Of a DNA stretch of 53,042 nt, positions 35,566-45,173 are shown piece by piece. Position 1 is the stretch's first letter, and each line of letters starts with the position of its first letter. The stretch lies in the NCBI GenBank assembly GCA_022820365.1, contig JAJEFO010000005.1, positions 1-53,042 on the forward strand. Direction: 5' to 3'. Source of the DNA: Silicimonas sp. Its GTDB lineage: Bacteria; Pseudomonadota; Alphaproteobacteria; Rhodobacterales; Rhodobacteraceae. The notes below the pieces were generated by a model. That model saw nothing but the letters and a program-made list of their open reading frames with translations. It was not told where the DNA came from and ran no database searches. A program made the position numbers and the translations under genes.

Positions 35566-37137
35566 CTACCGCCGCATCGCGTTCCTGAGTTCCGACACCG
35601 AAAATGCCCCGAGGACGGTGCCTGCAACGCCATAGAGCAAGAGCCCGAAGACGCAGAGCAGGGCAAGGCTGGCGATCGCCGCAGGCTCACCGGTCGCCGC
35701 GACAGGGGTCAGCAGAGGATCCACGAACCAGAGTCCGATGGCCATCACCGCGGTCGCCAATAGCGTGCGCGGCAATCGCCTTCGGGCCTGTGCGTCCAAC
35801 TGTGCGGCCCGGCCCATTTTCCTTGAACCCAGGTGAAGCAGAGCCAGCATGAACCATGCAGCAATCGTCGTGCCGATGGCTGCGGCGATATAGCCGATGA
35901 ACGGCGCAAGCCCGATTGCCAGGGTCGCGTTGATCAGCATCGCGGCGGAGGCAAAGCGGAAGGGGCGTCCCGTGTCCTGACGAGCAAAATAGAGCGGCTG
36001 CAGTGCCTTTTGCAGCACAAATGCCGGGAGACCGAGGGCGTAGACCGCAGTGGCCAAGGCAGTTGCAGCCGTGTCGGCCGGTCCAAACGCACCGTGTTCG
36101 AAGAGCGTGCGCACAATCGCCGCCGGGATCACTGCCAGCGCGGCTGCCGCAGGTATGGCAAGCGCCAGAGACATTTCGACCGCCCTCGAGAACGCGAACT
36201 GGCCGCCATCCGTGTCGTCGGCCGCCAGGCGACGCGAGAGATCGGGCAGAAGCACGATGCCGATCGCGATGCCGACCACGCCGAGGGGGAGCTGGTAGAG
36301 CCGATCCGCAAAGGACAGCCATACGATGGCACCGTCAAAGTAGCTGGCCACTTGCCGGCCTATGAGGAGATTGATCTGCACGACGCCGCCGGCCAGCATG
36401 GCGGGCATGGCAATCACGGCGAGGCGCTTGAGGTCGGGTGTCCAGCGCGGCCATCCGGGCCGGAGGTCGAAGCCGGCCGCACGCGCCGCCAACCACACTA
36501 GGGCGAGCTGGGCGATGCCTGCCAGAACTACGCCGTACGCCAGAAGCGTGCCATGGCGTGCGCTTTCCGCCTCCCCGATTATGGACCGTCCGAAGCCAAG
36601 CTCGGCAAGGATCAGCATGCCGACCAGGAAGACGTTCAAGAGCACTGGCGCAGCGGCCGCAGCAGCGAATTTTCCGCCTGCGTTCAGGACGCCGGACAAA
36701 AGCGCTGCGAGCGAGATGAACACGATATAGACAAACACGATCCGGCCAAGCGTTACGGCCGAGTCGAATCGCATGTCGCTCGCAAACCCGCTGGCCATCG
36801 CAAGAACGAGCCACGGCATGAAGACCGTGCCGAGAACCGCGATGACAATCAGGATCAGCGTCAGTCCTGACAGGGCGTTTCGCGCAAAGCCGCCTGCATC
36901 TTCGCCGATCTCGAGCTTCTTTGCGAACATCGGCACGAATGCCATGTTGAAGGCGCCCTCCGCAAAAAATCGTCGGAACATGTTGGGCAGGGAGAAGGCC
37001 ACCAGGAATGCCTCCGCCACCGGGCCGCTTCCAAGCCATGCCGCGATCAGGATGTCACGGACAAAGCCCAAGATGCGCGACAGGAACGTCCACGCTCCCA
37101 CCGTCGCGGCGCTGGATATCAGCCGAATCCTGGTCAC
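35566..37137 (-). CDS. murJ: Lipid II flippase MurJ (MviN)
   Basis: Polytopic inner-membrane protein of 523 aa of the MOP superfamily that moves the lipid-linked peptidoglycan precursor to the outer leaflet. The first helix region FLSRILGFVRDILIAAWLG and PNMFRRFFAEGAFNMAFVPMF are strongly conserved in MurJ. The GTG at 37137 (MTRIRLISSAATVGA) is preferred because it gives normal family length and has GAGG upstream; the longer frame from 37239 overlaps glnD. It follows glnD by 43 bp, an arrangement common in Rhodobacterales. Confidence 0.95.
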   Translation of the reverse strand: MTRIRLISSAATVGAWTFLSRILGFVRDILIAAWLGSGPVAEAFLVAFSLPNMFRRFFAEGAFNMAFVPMFAKKLEIGEDAGGFARNALSGLTLILIVIAVLGTVFMPWLVLAMASGFASDMRFDSAVTLGRIVFVYIVFISLAALLSGVLNAGGKFAAAAAAPVLLNVFLVGMLILAELGFGRSIIGEAESARHGTLLAYGVVLAGIAQLALVWLAARAAGFDLRPGWPRWTPDLKRLAVIAMPAMLAGGVVQINLLIGRQVASYFDGAIVWLSFADRLYQLPLGVVGIAIGIVLLPDLSRRLAADDTDGGQFAFSRAVEMSLALAIPAAAALAVIPAAIVRTLFEHGAFGPADTAATALATAVYALGLPAFVLQKALQPLYFARQDTGRPFRFASAAMLINATLAIGLAPFIGYIAAAIGTTIAAWFMLALLHLGSRKMGRAAQLDAQARRRLPRTLLATAVMAIGLWFVDPLLTPVAATGEPAAIASLALLCVFGLLLYGVAGTVLGAFSVSELRNAMRR

Positions 37138-37180
37138 GGAGTCGCCGCCCCTCGGTGCTTCCGCAATGTCGCGCTGCAGA

Positions 37181-40003
37181 TCATGGCGCAACGGCCCGTT
37201 CTGCACCTGCCACGATGGCGGCTTGGAGACGTGCCTCAAGCGTCCTCTGCTTTGATTTCGAATAGTATTTTAGGCCGAACATGTCCTTGACATAAAACGT
37301 GTCAACGACCTGTGCGCCGTATGTCGCGATGACGGCGCTCGCGATATAGACGTTGGACTGCGCGAGCGCGTGTGCAAGGTCATAGAGCAGCCCCGGGCGG
37401 TCGCGCGTGTCGACTTCGATGATCGTGTAGATGTCGGAGCCGTCGTTGTCGAACGTGATCGAGGTCGGTACGCCAAAGGCGCGCTCCTTCATCTTTCGCC
37501 GATCCTTGTTGATGAGCGATTCACGCGGCAAGGTCTCGCCCTTCAATGTCCTTTCGATCACGCCTCGCAGTCGCTGCATCTGGTCCGTGCCGTAAGGGCT
37601 TCCGTCCCTGTCTTGAACCCAGAAGACGGCGGTCGCATAGCCATCGGAGGAGGTGTAGGTTCGCGCGTCGACAACATTTGCGCCTGACAGGGCCAGCGCG
37701 CCGGACAGCCGAGCGAAGATGCCCGGATGGTCGGCGAGCGCAAAGCAGATTCGGGTCGCATCCCGCGCGTCGTCTGGCATCAGGTCGATCCGGATTTCGT
37801 TGTCGCCGAGACCCGAAAGCATGCGCGCAATGACCTGGTGCGCGTCATGTGGCAGGCCCTGCCAATAGGGGCCATAGTGGCGGGAAGTCTCGTGCTGGAG
37901 GGATTCTTCGTTCCAATCTGCCAATGCTTCGCGGAGCGCAGACTTTGCCTCCGATTCCATGCTGCCGCGATTGATGGCCTCCATCCCGCGTTCGAGAGCA
38001 TCGGTCGTCATGGCATGGAGGTCGCGCAGCAACTGCGCCTTCCAGTTGTTCCAGGTGCCTGGACCTACACCACGGATGTCGCACACGGTCAGCACTGTCA
38101 GCAGATCGAGCCTCTCTCGGGATTGCACCGCCTTGGCAAAGTCGCGAACGGTACGCGGTTCCGACAGGTCGCGCTTTTGGGCCACGTCAGACATCAGGAG
38201 ATGGTAGCGGACAAGCCACTCGACCGTCTCCACCTCGTCCTTCGTGAGCCCGAACCGTCGCGCGGCCTTGCGGGCGATCTGGGCACCGAGGATCGAGTGG
38301 TCCTTGCTGTGGCCTTTGCCGATGTCGTGCAGCAGGAGGGCCGTGTATAGTACCTTCCTGTTGACTCCCTTTTTGAGAATGCCGCTTGCTACCGGCAGTT
38401 CCTCTACCAGTTCGCCGCGTTCAATCCCTGCCAGGTTCGAGATGCACTGAATGGTGTGCTCGTCCACCGTGTAGTGGTGGTACATGTTGAATTGCATCAT
38501 TGCCACGATGGGCTCGAATTCCGGGACAAGCGCTGCGAGCACGCCAAGTTCGTTCATGCGTCGGAGCGCTCTTTCGGGATTTCCGTGTTCGAGAAGCGTA
38601 TTGAAGAAAATTCGGTTCGCCTCAGGCGACCGACGCATTTCGTCGTCAATCAGGTCAAGATTTGCCGTGATCAGCCGCATGGCGTCGGGGTGGATCAGGT
38701 ATCCCGTGCTAAGCGCCTCTTCGAAGATCCTCAAGAGATTCAGCTTGTCCGTCAGGAAGGTGTGGCCATCCGCGATGTCAAGGCGGTTGTGGCGCAGCAT
38801 ATACCGGTCGCCCACACGCCTTTGGCGCCGGAAGATGCTTGCGAGCGATGGCGCCTTCTTGACGTGCTTCGCCTCCAGTGCAGTCAAGAAGATGCGGGTG
38901 AGTTCCCCGACCACGGTGGCGTGACGAAAGTAGTCCAGCATGAATCGCTCGACGGCCGGCCGGTCTGCCGCATCATTGTACCCAAGCCGTTCCGCAATCA
39001 TTGGCTGAATGTCTATGGTCAACTGGTCCACCGCGCGGCCCGCGAGCACGTGGAGATGGCACCGGACCGCCATGAGAAAGGTTTCGGCGGCGCGGAACTT
39101 GTCGTATTCCTCGGCGCTCAGCAGGCCTGTTCGCACCAGCTCCGCTGCATCCGAGACGCCGTGAATGTACTTCCCGATCCAGAAGAGGGTTTGAAGATCC
39201 CGCAGGCCGCCCTTGCCCTCCTTTATGTTGGGTTCGATGATGTACCGCCGACCGCCATGACGGCGGTGACGGGAGTCTCGTTCCTCGAGCTTGGCTTCAA
39301 TGAACTCGGAGACCGTGTTGCTAAAAAGCTCCTTTCTCAACCGAACCGCCAACTCGTCGGCCAGGGTTCGGTTGCCGACAAGGAATCGGTGTTCCAGGAG
39401 CGCCGTGCGGATCGTGTTGTCGTCCCGACCGAGCCGGATGCAGTCGGTTATGTTCCGCGTTGCATGTCCCACTTTCAGATGCAGGTCCCAGAGCACGTAA
39501 AGCATGCTTTCGATCAGGCTTTCGGCCCAGGGCGTGACTTTCCAAGGCATGAGGAACAGAAGATCCACGTCCGAGCAGGGCGCCATCTCGCCTCGGCCGT
39601 AACCGCCGACCGCGAGAATCGCGATGCGTTCGCCATCCGTCGGATTAGGGTTGGGGTGAAGCCAAAGCGTTGTGACCTGAAATGCGCTATCAACCACTCC
39701 GTCGGTCAGGTGCCGAAATGCGAGCGCCGCGTCGCGGGATGCGAACGGACTTGCTTCCAGTGCTTCAATGATTGTGGCACGCCCGCTGTCGACTGCTTGT
39801 CTCAGATGCTCGGCTATCCGGTTTCGCGTCTCGGGGTCACGCCCGGATGGCAGGCCATCCATGTCGTCCGCAATTGCGGCCAGCACGGATGCGCCGTCAT
39901 AGACCTGACTCGCGCTCAGACCCAGATCCGGAAAGGCAGGACCATCAAGATCCTGCGGGGGCTCAGGAGTCCGCGCTGCCAAAGCTTGTTGGGGCGGGGT
40001 CAA
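37181..40003 (-). CDS. glnD: [Protein-PII] uridylyltransferase/uridylyl-removing enzyme
   Basis: Bifunctional nitrogen sensor of 940 aa that uridylylates PII proteins when glutamine is low and removes UMP when it is high. The nucleotidyltransferase domain has VGGYGRGEMAPCSDVDLLFL near residues 132-151. An HD domain (LLLHDIGKGHSKDHS) lies in the middle near residue 545. Two ACT domains are at the C-terminus (about 730-800 and 840-920; VDTRDRPGLLYDLAHAL). The start is a TTG at 40003 or 39982; no suitable ATG is present. It overlaps the end of the LpoA-like gene by 20-41 bp, suggesting co-transcription. murJ follows. Confidence 0.95.
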   Translation of the reverse strand: MTPPQQALAARTPEPPQDLDGPAFPDLGLSASQVYDGASVLAAIADDMDGLPSGRDPETRNRIAEHLRQAVDSGRATIIEALEASPFASRDAALAFRHLTDGVVDSAFQVTTLWLHPNPNPTDGERIAILAVGGYGRGEMAPCSDVDLLFLMPWKVTPWAESLIESMLYVLWDLHLKVGHATRNITDCIRLGRDDNTIRTALLEHRFLVGNRTLADELAVRLRKELFSNTVSEFIEAKLEERDSRHRRHGGRRYIIEPNIKEGKGGLRDLQTLFWIGKYIHGVSDAAELVRTGLLSAEEYDKFRAAETFLMAVRCHLHVLAGRAVDQLTIDIQPMIAERLGYNDAADRPAVERFMLDYFRHATVVGELTRIFLTALEAKHVKKAPSLASIFRRQRRVGDRYMLRHNRLDIADGHTFLTDKLNLLRIFEEALSTGYLIHPDAMRLITANLDLIDDEMRRSPEANRIFFNTLLEHGNPERALRRMNELGVLAALVPEFEPIVAMMQFNMYHHYTVDEHTIQCISNLAGIERGELVEELPVASGILKKGVNRKVLYTALLLHDIGKGHSKDHSILGAQIARKAARRFGLTKDEVETVEWLVRYHLLMSDVAQKRDLSEPRTVRDFAKAVQSRERLDLLTVLTVCDIRGVGPGTWNNWKAQLLRDLHAMTTDALERGMEAINRGSMESEAKSALREALADWNEESLQHETSRHYGPYWQGLPHDAHQVIARMLSGLGDNEIRIDLMPDDARDATRICFALADHPGIFARLSGALALSGANVVDARTYTSSDGYATAVFWVQDRDGSPYGTDQMQRLRGVIERTLKGETLPRESLINKDRRKMKERAFGVPTSITFDNDGSDIYTIIEVDTRDRPGLLYDLAHALAQSNVYIASAVIATYGAQVVDTFYVKDMFGLKYYSKSKQRTLEARLQAAIVAGAERAVAP

Positions 40004-41120
40004 TAACGATCACCTGGTTGTTTTCGACCTGCGCGACGGCAAGTCCGCGTTCATTCGTGCCGTTTCGCAGCAATCGGAAGGGTCCGTTGACGCCGGCAAA
40101 TCCGGCGCTTTGGGTCAACGCGCCTGTTTGCAGCGCATTGCTCTTGCCCTGCGCTGCAAGCGCACCGATCGCCGCAATGCCGTCATAGGCAAGGCTGGCT
40201 ATCAGGTGGGGACGCGAGCCGTAGGCTTCGCCATAGCGGCGGCTGAATTGCTGTTCCAGCACCGGCGTGGGCGTAGCGAACCAGGCTCCCTGAAGTCCCT
40301 TGAGAGACAGCGAGCCCGACCGCAAGTCGGGCCTTCGCAAGACGACGAGTTGCGCCGTATTCCTGTCAATGCCGTATTCCCGCAACAGATCCGCCAGCCA
40401 AGGCAGTGCGCCATCACTGTCGGAGGTCACGAAAATCGTGTCCGCGCCGGAGGCGAGGAAGCTGCTTGCGATGCCGGGGATCGCGGCGAGCACGCCTTGT
40501 CGCGTGTAAGGGAAAGACTGGACTCCGAGCACGTTCGCACCTGCCTTGAACGCGGCCTGCTCGATCGCATCGGCGCCCACGCGTTCCGCACGATTGTCTG
40601 CGTGCACGATGTAGATGCCGCTCTTGCCCTGGCTGAGCGCGTATTCGACGAGCCGGTCGGCGGCAGTCTGGAACGTGCTGCCCAGGATGAAGACATTTTC
40701 CCCCGCAGCAGTCGGATCGTTGGAAAAGGTCAGGACATTGATGCCGCTCGCTGCTGCCACCGGGCCAACGGCACGCGCGTTTTCGGCGTGAATTGGTCCG
40801 AGAATGATCTTCGCGCCGTCCTGGATCGCTAGCCGTGCGGCCTCCGCGGCACCGTCGGGCGTGCCGATTGTGTCGTACACCCGCAAGCTGACTTCGGTCG
40901 AGCCCAGGTCCGCCGCCGCCATCAACGCGGCGTTTTCGAGCGACTGCGCTGGAATAGCGAAGTTCGGAGCGGTCTTTGGCACAAGAAGGGCGACCGGCAC
41001 GGCCTCGTTCGGATTGATCAGAGGCCCTCTCGTCGTGGATGAGGGTGCGCATGCTGCAAGCACGGCAAGCGCAATCATCCAGGTCATGACCTTGCGGCAC
41101 AGCGGCAAAAGGGCAAGCAT
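39963..41120 (-). CDS. LpoA-like lipoprotein (penicillin-binding protein activator, LppC family)
   Basis: Predicted outer-membrane lipoprotein of 385 aa. A short signal with lipobox LAAC gives a lipidated Cys at residue 24. The rest is a periplasmic-binding-protein-like fold (VPVALLVPKTAPNFAIPAQSLENAALMAA; ILGPIHAENARAVGPVAAASGINVLTFSND) as in the C-terminal domain of LpoA. Compared with E. coli LpoA, the N-terminal TPR-like domain is absent, as is normal in alphaproteobacteria. An alternative start is ATG 41087. It is divergent from rsmI, the arrangement seen with LppC in many proteobacteria, and glnD follows in an overlapping frame. Its partner PBP is not in the window. Confidence 0.88.
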   Translation of the reverse strand: MLALLPLCRKVMTWMIALAVLAACAPSSTTRGPLINPNEAVPVALLVPKTAPNFAIPAQSLENAALMAAADLGSTEVSLRVYDTIGTPDGAAEAARLAIQDGAKIILGPIHAENARAVGPVAAASGINVLTFSNDPTAAGENVFILGSTFQTAADRLVEYALSQGKSGIYIVHADNRAERVGADAIEQAAFKAGANVLGVQSFPYTRQGVLAAIPGIASSFLASGADTIFVTSDSDGALPWLADLLREYGIDRNTAQLVVLRRPDLRSGSLSLKGLQGAWFATPTPVLEQQFSRRYGEAYGSRPHLIASLAYDGIAAIGALAAQGKSNALQTGALTQSAGFAGVNGPFRLLRNGTNERGLAVAQVENNQVIVIDPAPTSFGSADS

Positions 41121-41191
41121 TGGATTCTCCTCGGGCAGTTCGGCGCGAACCTATGCAGAAACACATCCCTAGTAAATCACGCAAAGCAGCG

Positions 41192-42049
41192 ATGAGCAAA
41201 GCATCTGGCGGCGAGACCTTGGATGCAGGCCTCCATTTGGTGTCCACGCCGCTGGGAAATGCGCGCGACATCACGCTTCGGGCGCTGGACGTGCTTCGCG
41301 ATGCCGATCTGCTGGTGGCCGAGGACACGCGAAGCCTGCGACGGCTCATGAACATTCACGGGATCCCGCGCGGCGGCAGGAGAATAGTGGCATACCACGA
41401 CCATAGCGGGGAACGGGACCGAAAGGCGGTGCTTGAGGCGTTGCGGCGGGGCGCGTCAGTGGCTTACACGTCGGACGCAGGTACGCCGCTCGTGGCCGAC
41501 CCGGGCTTTGTTTTGGTACAGGCAGTGATCGAGGAGGGCCACAAGGTTGTGCCTGTGCCCGGTCCCTCCGCCTTGGTTGCCGCTCTGACCGTGGCCGGAC
41601 TGCCTTGCGACCGGTTTGCGTTTGCCGGGTTTCCGCCTTCGAAGCGCGAGGCGCGAAAGCGGTTTCTGGAACGGCTCGCCGACGTGCCCGACACGCTAAT
41701 TCTCTACGAAAGTCCTCGCCGTACGGGCGCCACGTTGCAGGACGCGGCCGACGTGTTGGGTGCTGAGCGACCCGCAGCACTGTGTCGGGAACTCACGAAG
41801 AAATTCGAAGAAATTCGCAGGGATACCCTCGGTGCCTTGGCGAAGTCCCTTGCCGACATGCCGCTCAAGGGTGAAATCGTGCTGCTGATCGGCAAGAGCG
41901 AGGCGCCGCCCGACCCGGAAAAGGTAGAGCAGGCGCTGAGGGAAGCACTGAAGACCCGGAACCTCCGCGATGCGGCAAGCGACGTGGCAAGCCGGTTTGG
42001 CGTGTCGCGACGTGACATCTACCAGTTGGGGATCAAGATCGGCAGTTGA
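41192..42049 (+). CDS. rsmI: 16S rRNA (cytidine1402-2'-O)-methyltransferase RsmI
   Basis: SAM-dependent methyltransferase of the tetrapyrrole-methylase fold, 285 aa. It modifies the ribosomal decoding centre. Diagnostic segments are LHLVSTPLGNARDITLRALDVL, AEDTRS, SDAGTPLVADPGF and VPGPSALVAAL, then FAGFPPSKREARK. Starting at ATG 41192 gives 14 residues before the first conserved strand and normal family length; in-frame ATG 41153 is possible. It is divergent from the LpoA-like gene. The yraN gene that often follows it is missing here. Confidence 0.95.
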   Translation: MSKASGGETLDAGLHLVSTPLGNARDITLRALDVLRDADLLVAEDTRSLRRLMNIHGIPRGGRRIVAYHDHSGERDRKAVLEALRRGASVAYTSDAGTPLVADPGFVLVQAVIEEGHKVVPVPGPSALVAALTVAGLPCDRFAFAGFPPSKREARKRFLERLADVPDTLILYESPRRTGATLQDAADVLGAERPAALCRELTKKFEEIRRDTLGALAKSLADMPLKGEIVLLIGKSEAPPDPEKVEQALREALKTRNLRDAASDVASRFGVSRRDIYQLGIKIGS

Positions 42050-42532
42050 TCTTCCCTAAACTGCTTTCCCAGAACTCGGCGGTCTCGGCACTCTCTAGAT
42101 TGGGAGACAGTCCTGTTGCAACTATCCGCGTATCCGCGCGCGGATGTGGAGCATGGACGGTGGGGAGACTTACTCAGGCCTCTTAATGCTGCAGAGCCAT
42201 TGGTAAACTGCGCGAAAGAGTGCCGGCAGCCGTTCGCTCCGGACGCAACAGGGGATCGCTTCACTGGTGCTCCTGGCACCCGATGCAGCGGCAATCGCCC
42301 CGTGCCGCGTGCCGGCACAGCCTGCCTTCAAACTTGTTGCCTGCTGACTCGCCCACTCGACCGTGGAAGAACCCGCTGTGGCAGTTCGGAACGAGGAATT
42401 GCCACGAAACAACGTGAGAGCTGCGCAAAGATTGATTTTCAGTGGCAGGTTCTGGCGGTATTGAGGGTCAAAGGTCACGCTGCCTCGTCTCCGCACGCAT
42501 TGTGCTGGAGGTGGGCGTCAGGGGATCCCGCA
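42050..42532. other. Intergenic region upstream of the GH116 gene
   Basis: These 483 bp contain an open extension of the glycosidase frame back to 42116, but its sequence is Cys/Arg-rich and unlike any domain, so I treat it as non-coding. No yraN-like sequence, repeat or RNA gene was seen. Confidence 0.45.
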
Positions 42533-44860
42533 ATGATGCGCAACGATCCGTTCTTCCTTCCTCCGGCGTCATTGCGGCGTCCTGCCGGGCATGCACTGCC
42601 TTCTTCCTCCGGAAAAATGAAACGGTTGTTCAAGCCGCTGACCGCCACGGGCGTCCCCCTTGGCGGCATTGGCACCGGGGGAATAACCCGCGCTTCAGAC
42701 GGGCGCTTCAGCCGGTGGACGATCAAGGGCGGGGGCGTGGCGAGTTTTGCGATGCCTTGCAACGGATTTCTCGTCCGTGTCCGGCGGCAGAACGAGGAGC
42801 CTGTTGCCGTCGCCCTGCAGCCGGAACCCGAAACTGGCGAGCTTGATTCTTTTGAATTCGAACGGGTGGTGCCCGATTGGGGCGGTCTCTTCCCGTTCTC
42901 GTGGCACCGGCACGCCCCGCTGGCAGGGGTCGAAGCGGAATGTCTTTCATTCTCTCCCGTCATTCCACGCGATCTTTCCTGCTCGATGCTTCCGGTCGCC
43001 CTCTTCAAGTGGCGACTGACCAACTCTGGAGAAACTTCCGCCGACGTTTCGCTCGCGTTCACCTTCGCCAACCTGAATGGATGGTTCGGTTCGTTTCATG
43101 AAGGTCGCCCGTCCAGGGTGGCAGCAGGCTGCTATAACCGGCCGTCGGAACTCCCTGGAGGAGTTGGGGTCATCCTGGACCGTCGTCGTACGGCGGACGA
43201 ACCGCCGGAAGGCACGGGAGAGTGGGCCATCGCGGTATCCGCCGACGCAGCCACTGTTCTTTCCCGCACGGTTTGCTTCGATGGTGCAGGCAGCGGCAAT
43301 GAATTCTGGGACGAGTTTCTTGAAAGCGGTGATGCGCCGGATCGTGGCAGCGGTTGGGTCACGGAGAGCGGTTTTCGCGAGACTCCGCCCGCACATCCGG
43401 CCGCTGCCGTTTCCGCGCGGGTATCCATGAGCCCCGGCGAAAGCCGCGAGGTTCTGGCGACCCTTGCTTGGGACTTGCCGAAGATCTCGTTCGGGCAAGG
43501 CCGGACGTGGTTTCGCGGCTACACCGACGAATGGAGCCGGAACGGTCGGAATACGGAGCGAATCACGGAATTGGCCCACAGGTCCGCGCCAGACTGGGAA
43601 CGGCGAATCTCCGAATGGCATGAGCATGTCAGAAAGGTGCTTGGCAGCGCGCCGCATCGTGCCGGAGTGACGATCAACGAAAGCTATTTTCTCGTGGACG
43701 GCCTCACTGCACTGACTTCGGCACATGGGTCGCCTGATGGACGGCAGCATTTCGGGATTATCGAGTGCCACGACTATTCGCTCTACAACACGCTCGATCT
43801 CTGGATCTACGCTGCGGAGGCGGTGGCACAGTTCTTCCCGGAACTTGCAGCGAGTGTCGCGCGTGACTACGCGGATTTCCTGGTCCCTGGAGATCCGGGA
43901 CGTCGCCACCACGGCCAGGAGAAGAACCTGTTTCCGATCAATCTGGACCGTGCCTGTCCGCACGATCTCGGCGGTCCGGGTGAGGATCCGTTTGTCACCC
44001 CGAATTCCTACACTTATCGCGACGGCACCCTTTGGAAGGACCTGAATTGCGACTTCGTTCTTTGCGTGTATCGGGAAGGAAGGCACATGGATGCCGGTTG
44101 GCGGTTGCAACTCTTCCCGGCAGTTCGTGCCGCCATTGATCACCTGCAGCAGTTTGATCGGGATGGGGACGGTCTGATCGAGAACGACGGCATCCCGGAC
44201 CAGACATTCGACAACATCCCGATGACAGGTCCGTCAAGCTATTGCGGCGGTCTCTGGATTGCAGCGCTCTTAGCCGCGGCTGAACTCGCTGAGGAGGCGG
44301 GTGCAACGTGCCTTGCGGAGGACTGGAAGAACCAGGCAGGCCGTGCAGCGGTCGCCTACAATGAACGGCTTTTCAACGGAAAGTGGTTTCGCGTCGACAC
44401 GGACGGTCCGTTTTCTGATGCGTGCTTCATAGAGCAACTATTCGGTCCTTTCCTGGCGCGCCGCCTTGGACTTGGCGACATCGTGCCGCGAAGCAGCGCC
44501 GAAAGTGCGTTGAGGACAATCTACGAGCGGAATTTCCTTGAGGCAGGAGGTGGAGAGGGTGCCGTGTCTTTGACAGGCATTCCGGACGATGCAATGGCCT
44601 TGCTTCCGCACCAGGAAGACACGAGTTTTCAGACGGCCGAGATACAGCCGGGATTCAATTTCAGCTACGCCGCTCAACTGGAATCGTGGGGCCTGTCGAG
44701 CGAAGCCGACATGCTTCGACGCGCTCTGTGTCGAGAACTTCACGAAAAGCGCAACTTGGTGTTTCAGACACCGGCCGCCTTTGACAGGGGCCGGCAGACA
44801 TGCCGGGCGGTTCTCAATATGCGGCCGCTTGCTGCGTGGTGGATTGCCGAGGCAAGTTGA
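42533..44860 (+). CDS. GH116 family glycosidase (glucosylceramidase/beta-glucosidase GBA2-like)
   Basis: Predicted 775-aa retaining beta-glycosidase. The N-terminal domain (about 30-330) begins VPLGGIGTGGITRASDGRFSRW, the GH116 N-domain hallmark. The C-terminal (alpha/alpha)6 domain (about 370-775, DUF608-like) has the probable nucleophile Glu411 in FGIIECHDYSLYNTLD and the acid/base Asp556 in PDQTFDN, followed by TGPSSYCGGLWIAAL. No signal peptide is visible, so it is probably cytoplasmic. ATG 42533 is chosen, with AGGGGATC about nine bases upstream. Known relatives cleave glucosyl- or xylosyl-beta-linkages, including glucosylceramide and bile-acid glucosides; the substrate here is unknown. 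It sits in an insertion between rsmI and gshB. Confidence 0.9.
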   Translation: MMRNDPFFLPPASLRRPAGHALPSSSGKMKRLFKPLTATGVPLGGIGTGGITRASDGRFSRWTIKGGGVASFAMPCNGFLVRVRRQNEEPVAVALQPEPETGELDSFEFERVVPDWGGLFPFSWHRHAPLAGVEAECLSFSPVIPRDLSCSMLPVALFKWRLTNSGETSADVSLAFTFANLNGWFGSFHEGRPSRVAAGCYNRPSELPGGVGVILDRRRTADEPPEGTGEWAIAVSADAATVLSRTVCFDGAGSGNEFWDEFLESGDAPDRGSGWVTESGFRETPPAHPAAAVSARVSMSPGESREVLATLAWDLPKISFGQGRTWFRGYTDEWSRNGRNTERITELAHRSAPDWERRISEWHEHVRKVLGSAPHRAGVTINESYFLVDGLTALTSAHGSPDGRQHFGIIECHDYSLYNTLDLWIYAAEAVAQFFPELAASVARDYADFLVPGDPGRRHHGQEKNLFPINLDRACPHDLGGPGEDPFVTPNSYTYRDGTLWKDLNCDFVLCVYREGRHMDAGWRLQLFPAVRAAIDHLQQFDRDGDGLIENDGIPDQTFDNIPMTGPSSYCGGLWIAALLAAAELAEEAGATCLAEDWKNQAGRAAVAYNERLFNGKWFRVDTDGPFSDACFIEQLFGPFLARRLGLGDIVPRSSAESALRTIYERNFLEAGGGEGAVSLTGIPDDAMALLPHQEDTSFQTAEIQPGFNFSYAAQLESWGLSSEADMLRRALCRELHEKRNLVFQTPAAFDRGRQTCRAVLNMRPLAAWWIAEAS

Positions 44861-45173
44861 CCGCGCTGTCGTGCCACTGGACGAGTATGGTCCTTTCCCG
44901 AAAGCTGATTGCATCGCGCTACGCGACTATACTGCATCATGATCAAGCAACCAACGCAACATTCCACAAGCAAGAACCTCACAAGATCATTTATTCTTGC
45001 TTTGTTCCAGTGATTCGGGTATGCATGTCGCGGCGTGGGGAAAAGACGAAATCCAAGTCGGATCATCGCGTTGATTGACGGTGGCGTGTCAGGCTTCGTG
45101 CCATGCACGTTTCACGGCAACTTGGGCCGTTTCCGGGCGGCGGGTGCGGAAGTTGCGCTCGTTGCGGAATAAA
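44861..45173. other. Convergent intergenic region, nothing recognised
   Basis: This 313-bp region between the GH116 gene and the DUF4143 ATPase is AT-richer than its surroundings, which fits accessory DNA. No gene, inverted repeat end or terminator could be supported. Confidence 0.4.

Noticed and set aside
38456-40006. 516-codon plus-strand ORF opposite glnD
   Set aside because: Shadow frame of glnD; no recognisable domain, while the opposite strand has clear nucleotidyltransferase, HD and ACT motifs.
42116-42532. N-terminal extension of the GH116 frame by 139 residues
   Set aside because: Cys/Arg-rich sequence with no domain or signal peptide; the GH116 N-domain begins shortly after ATG 42533, which has a ribosome site.
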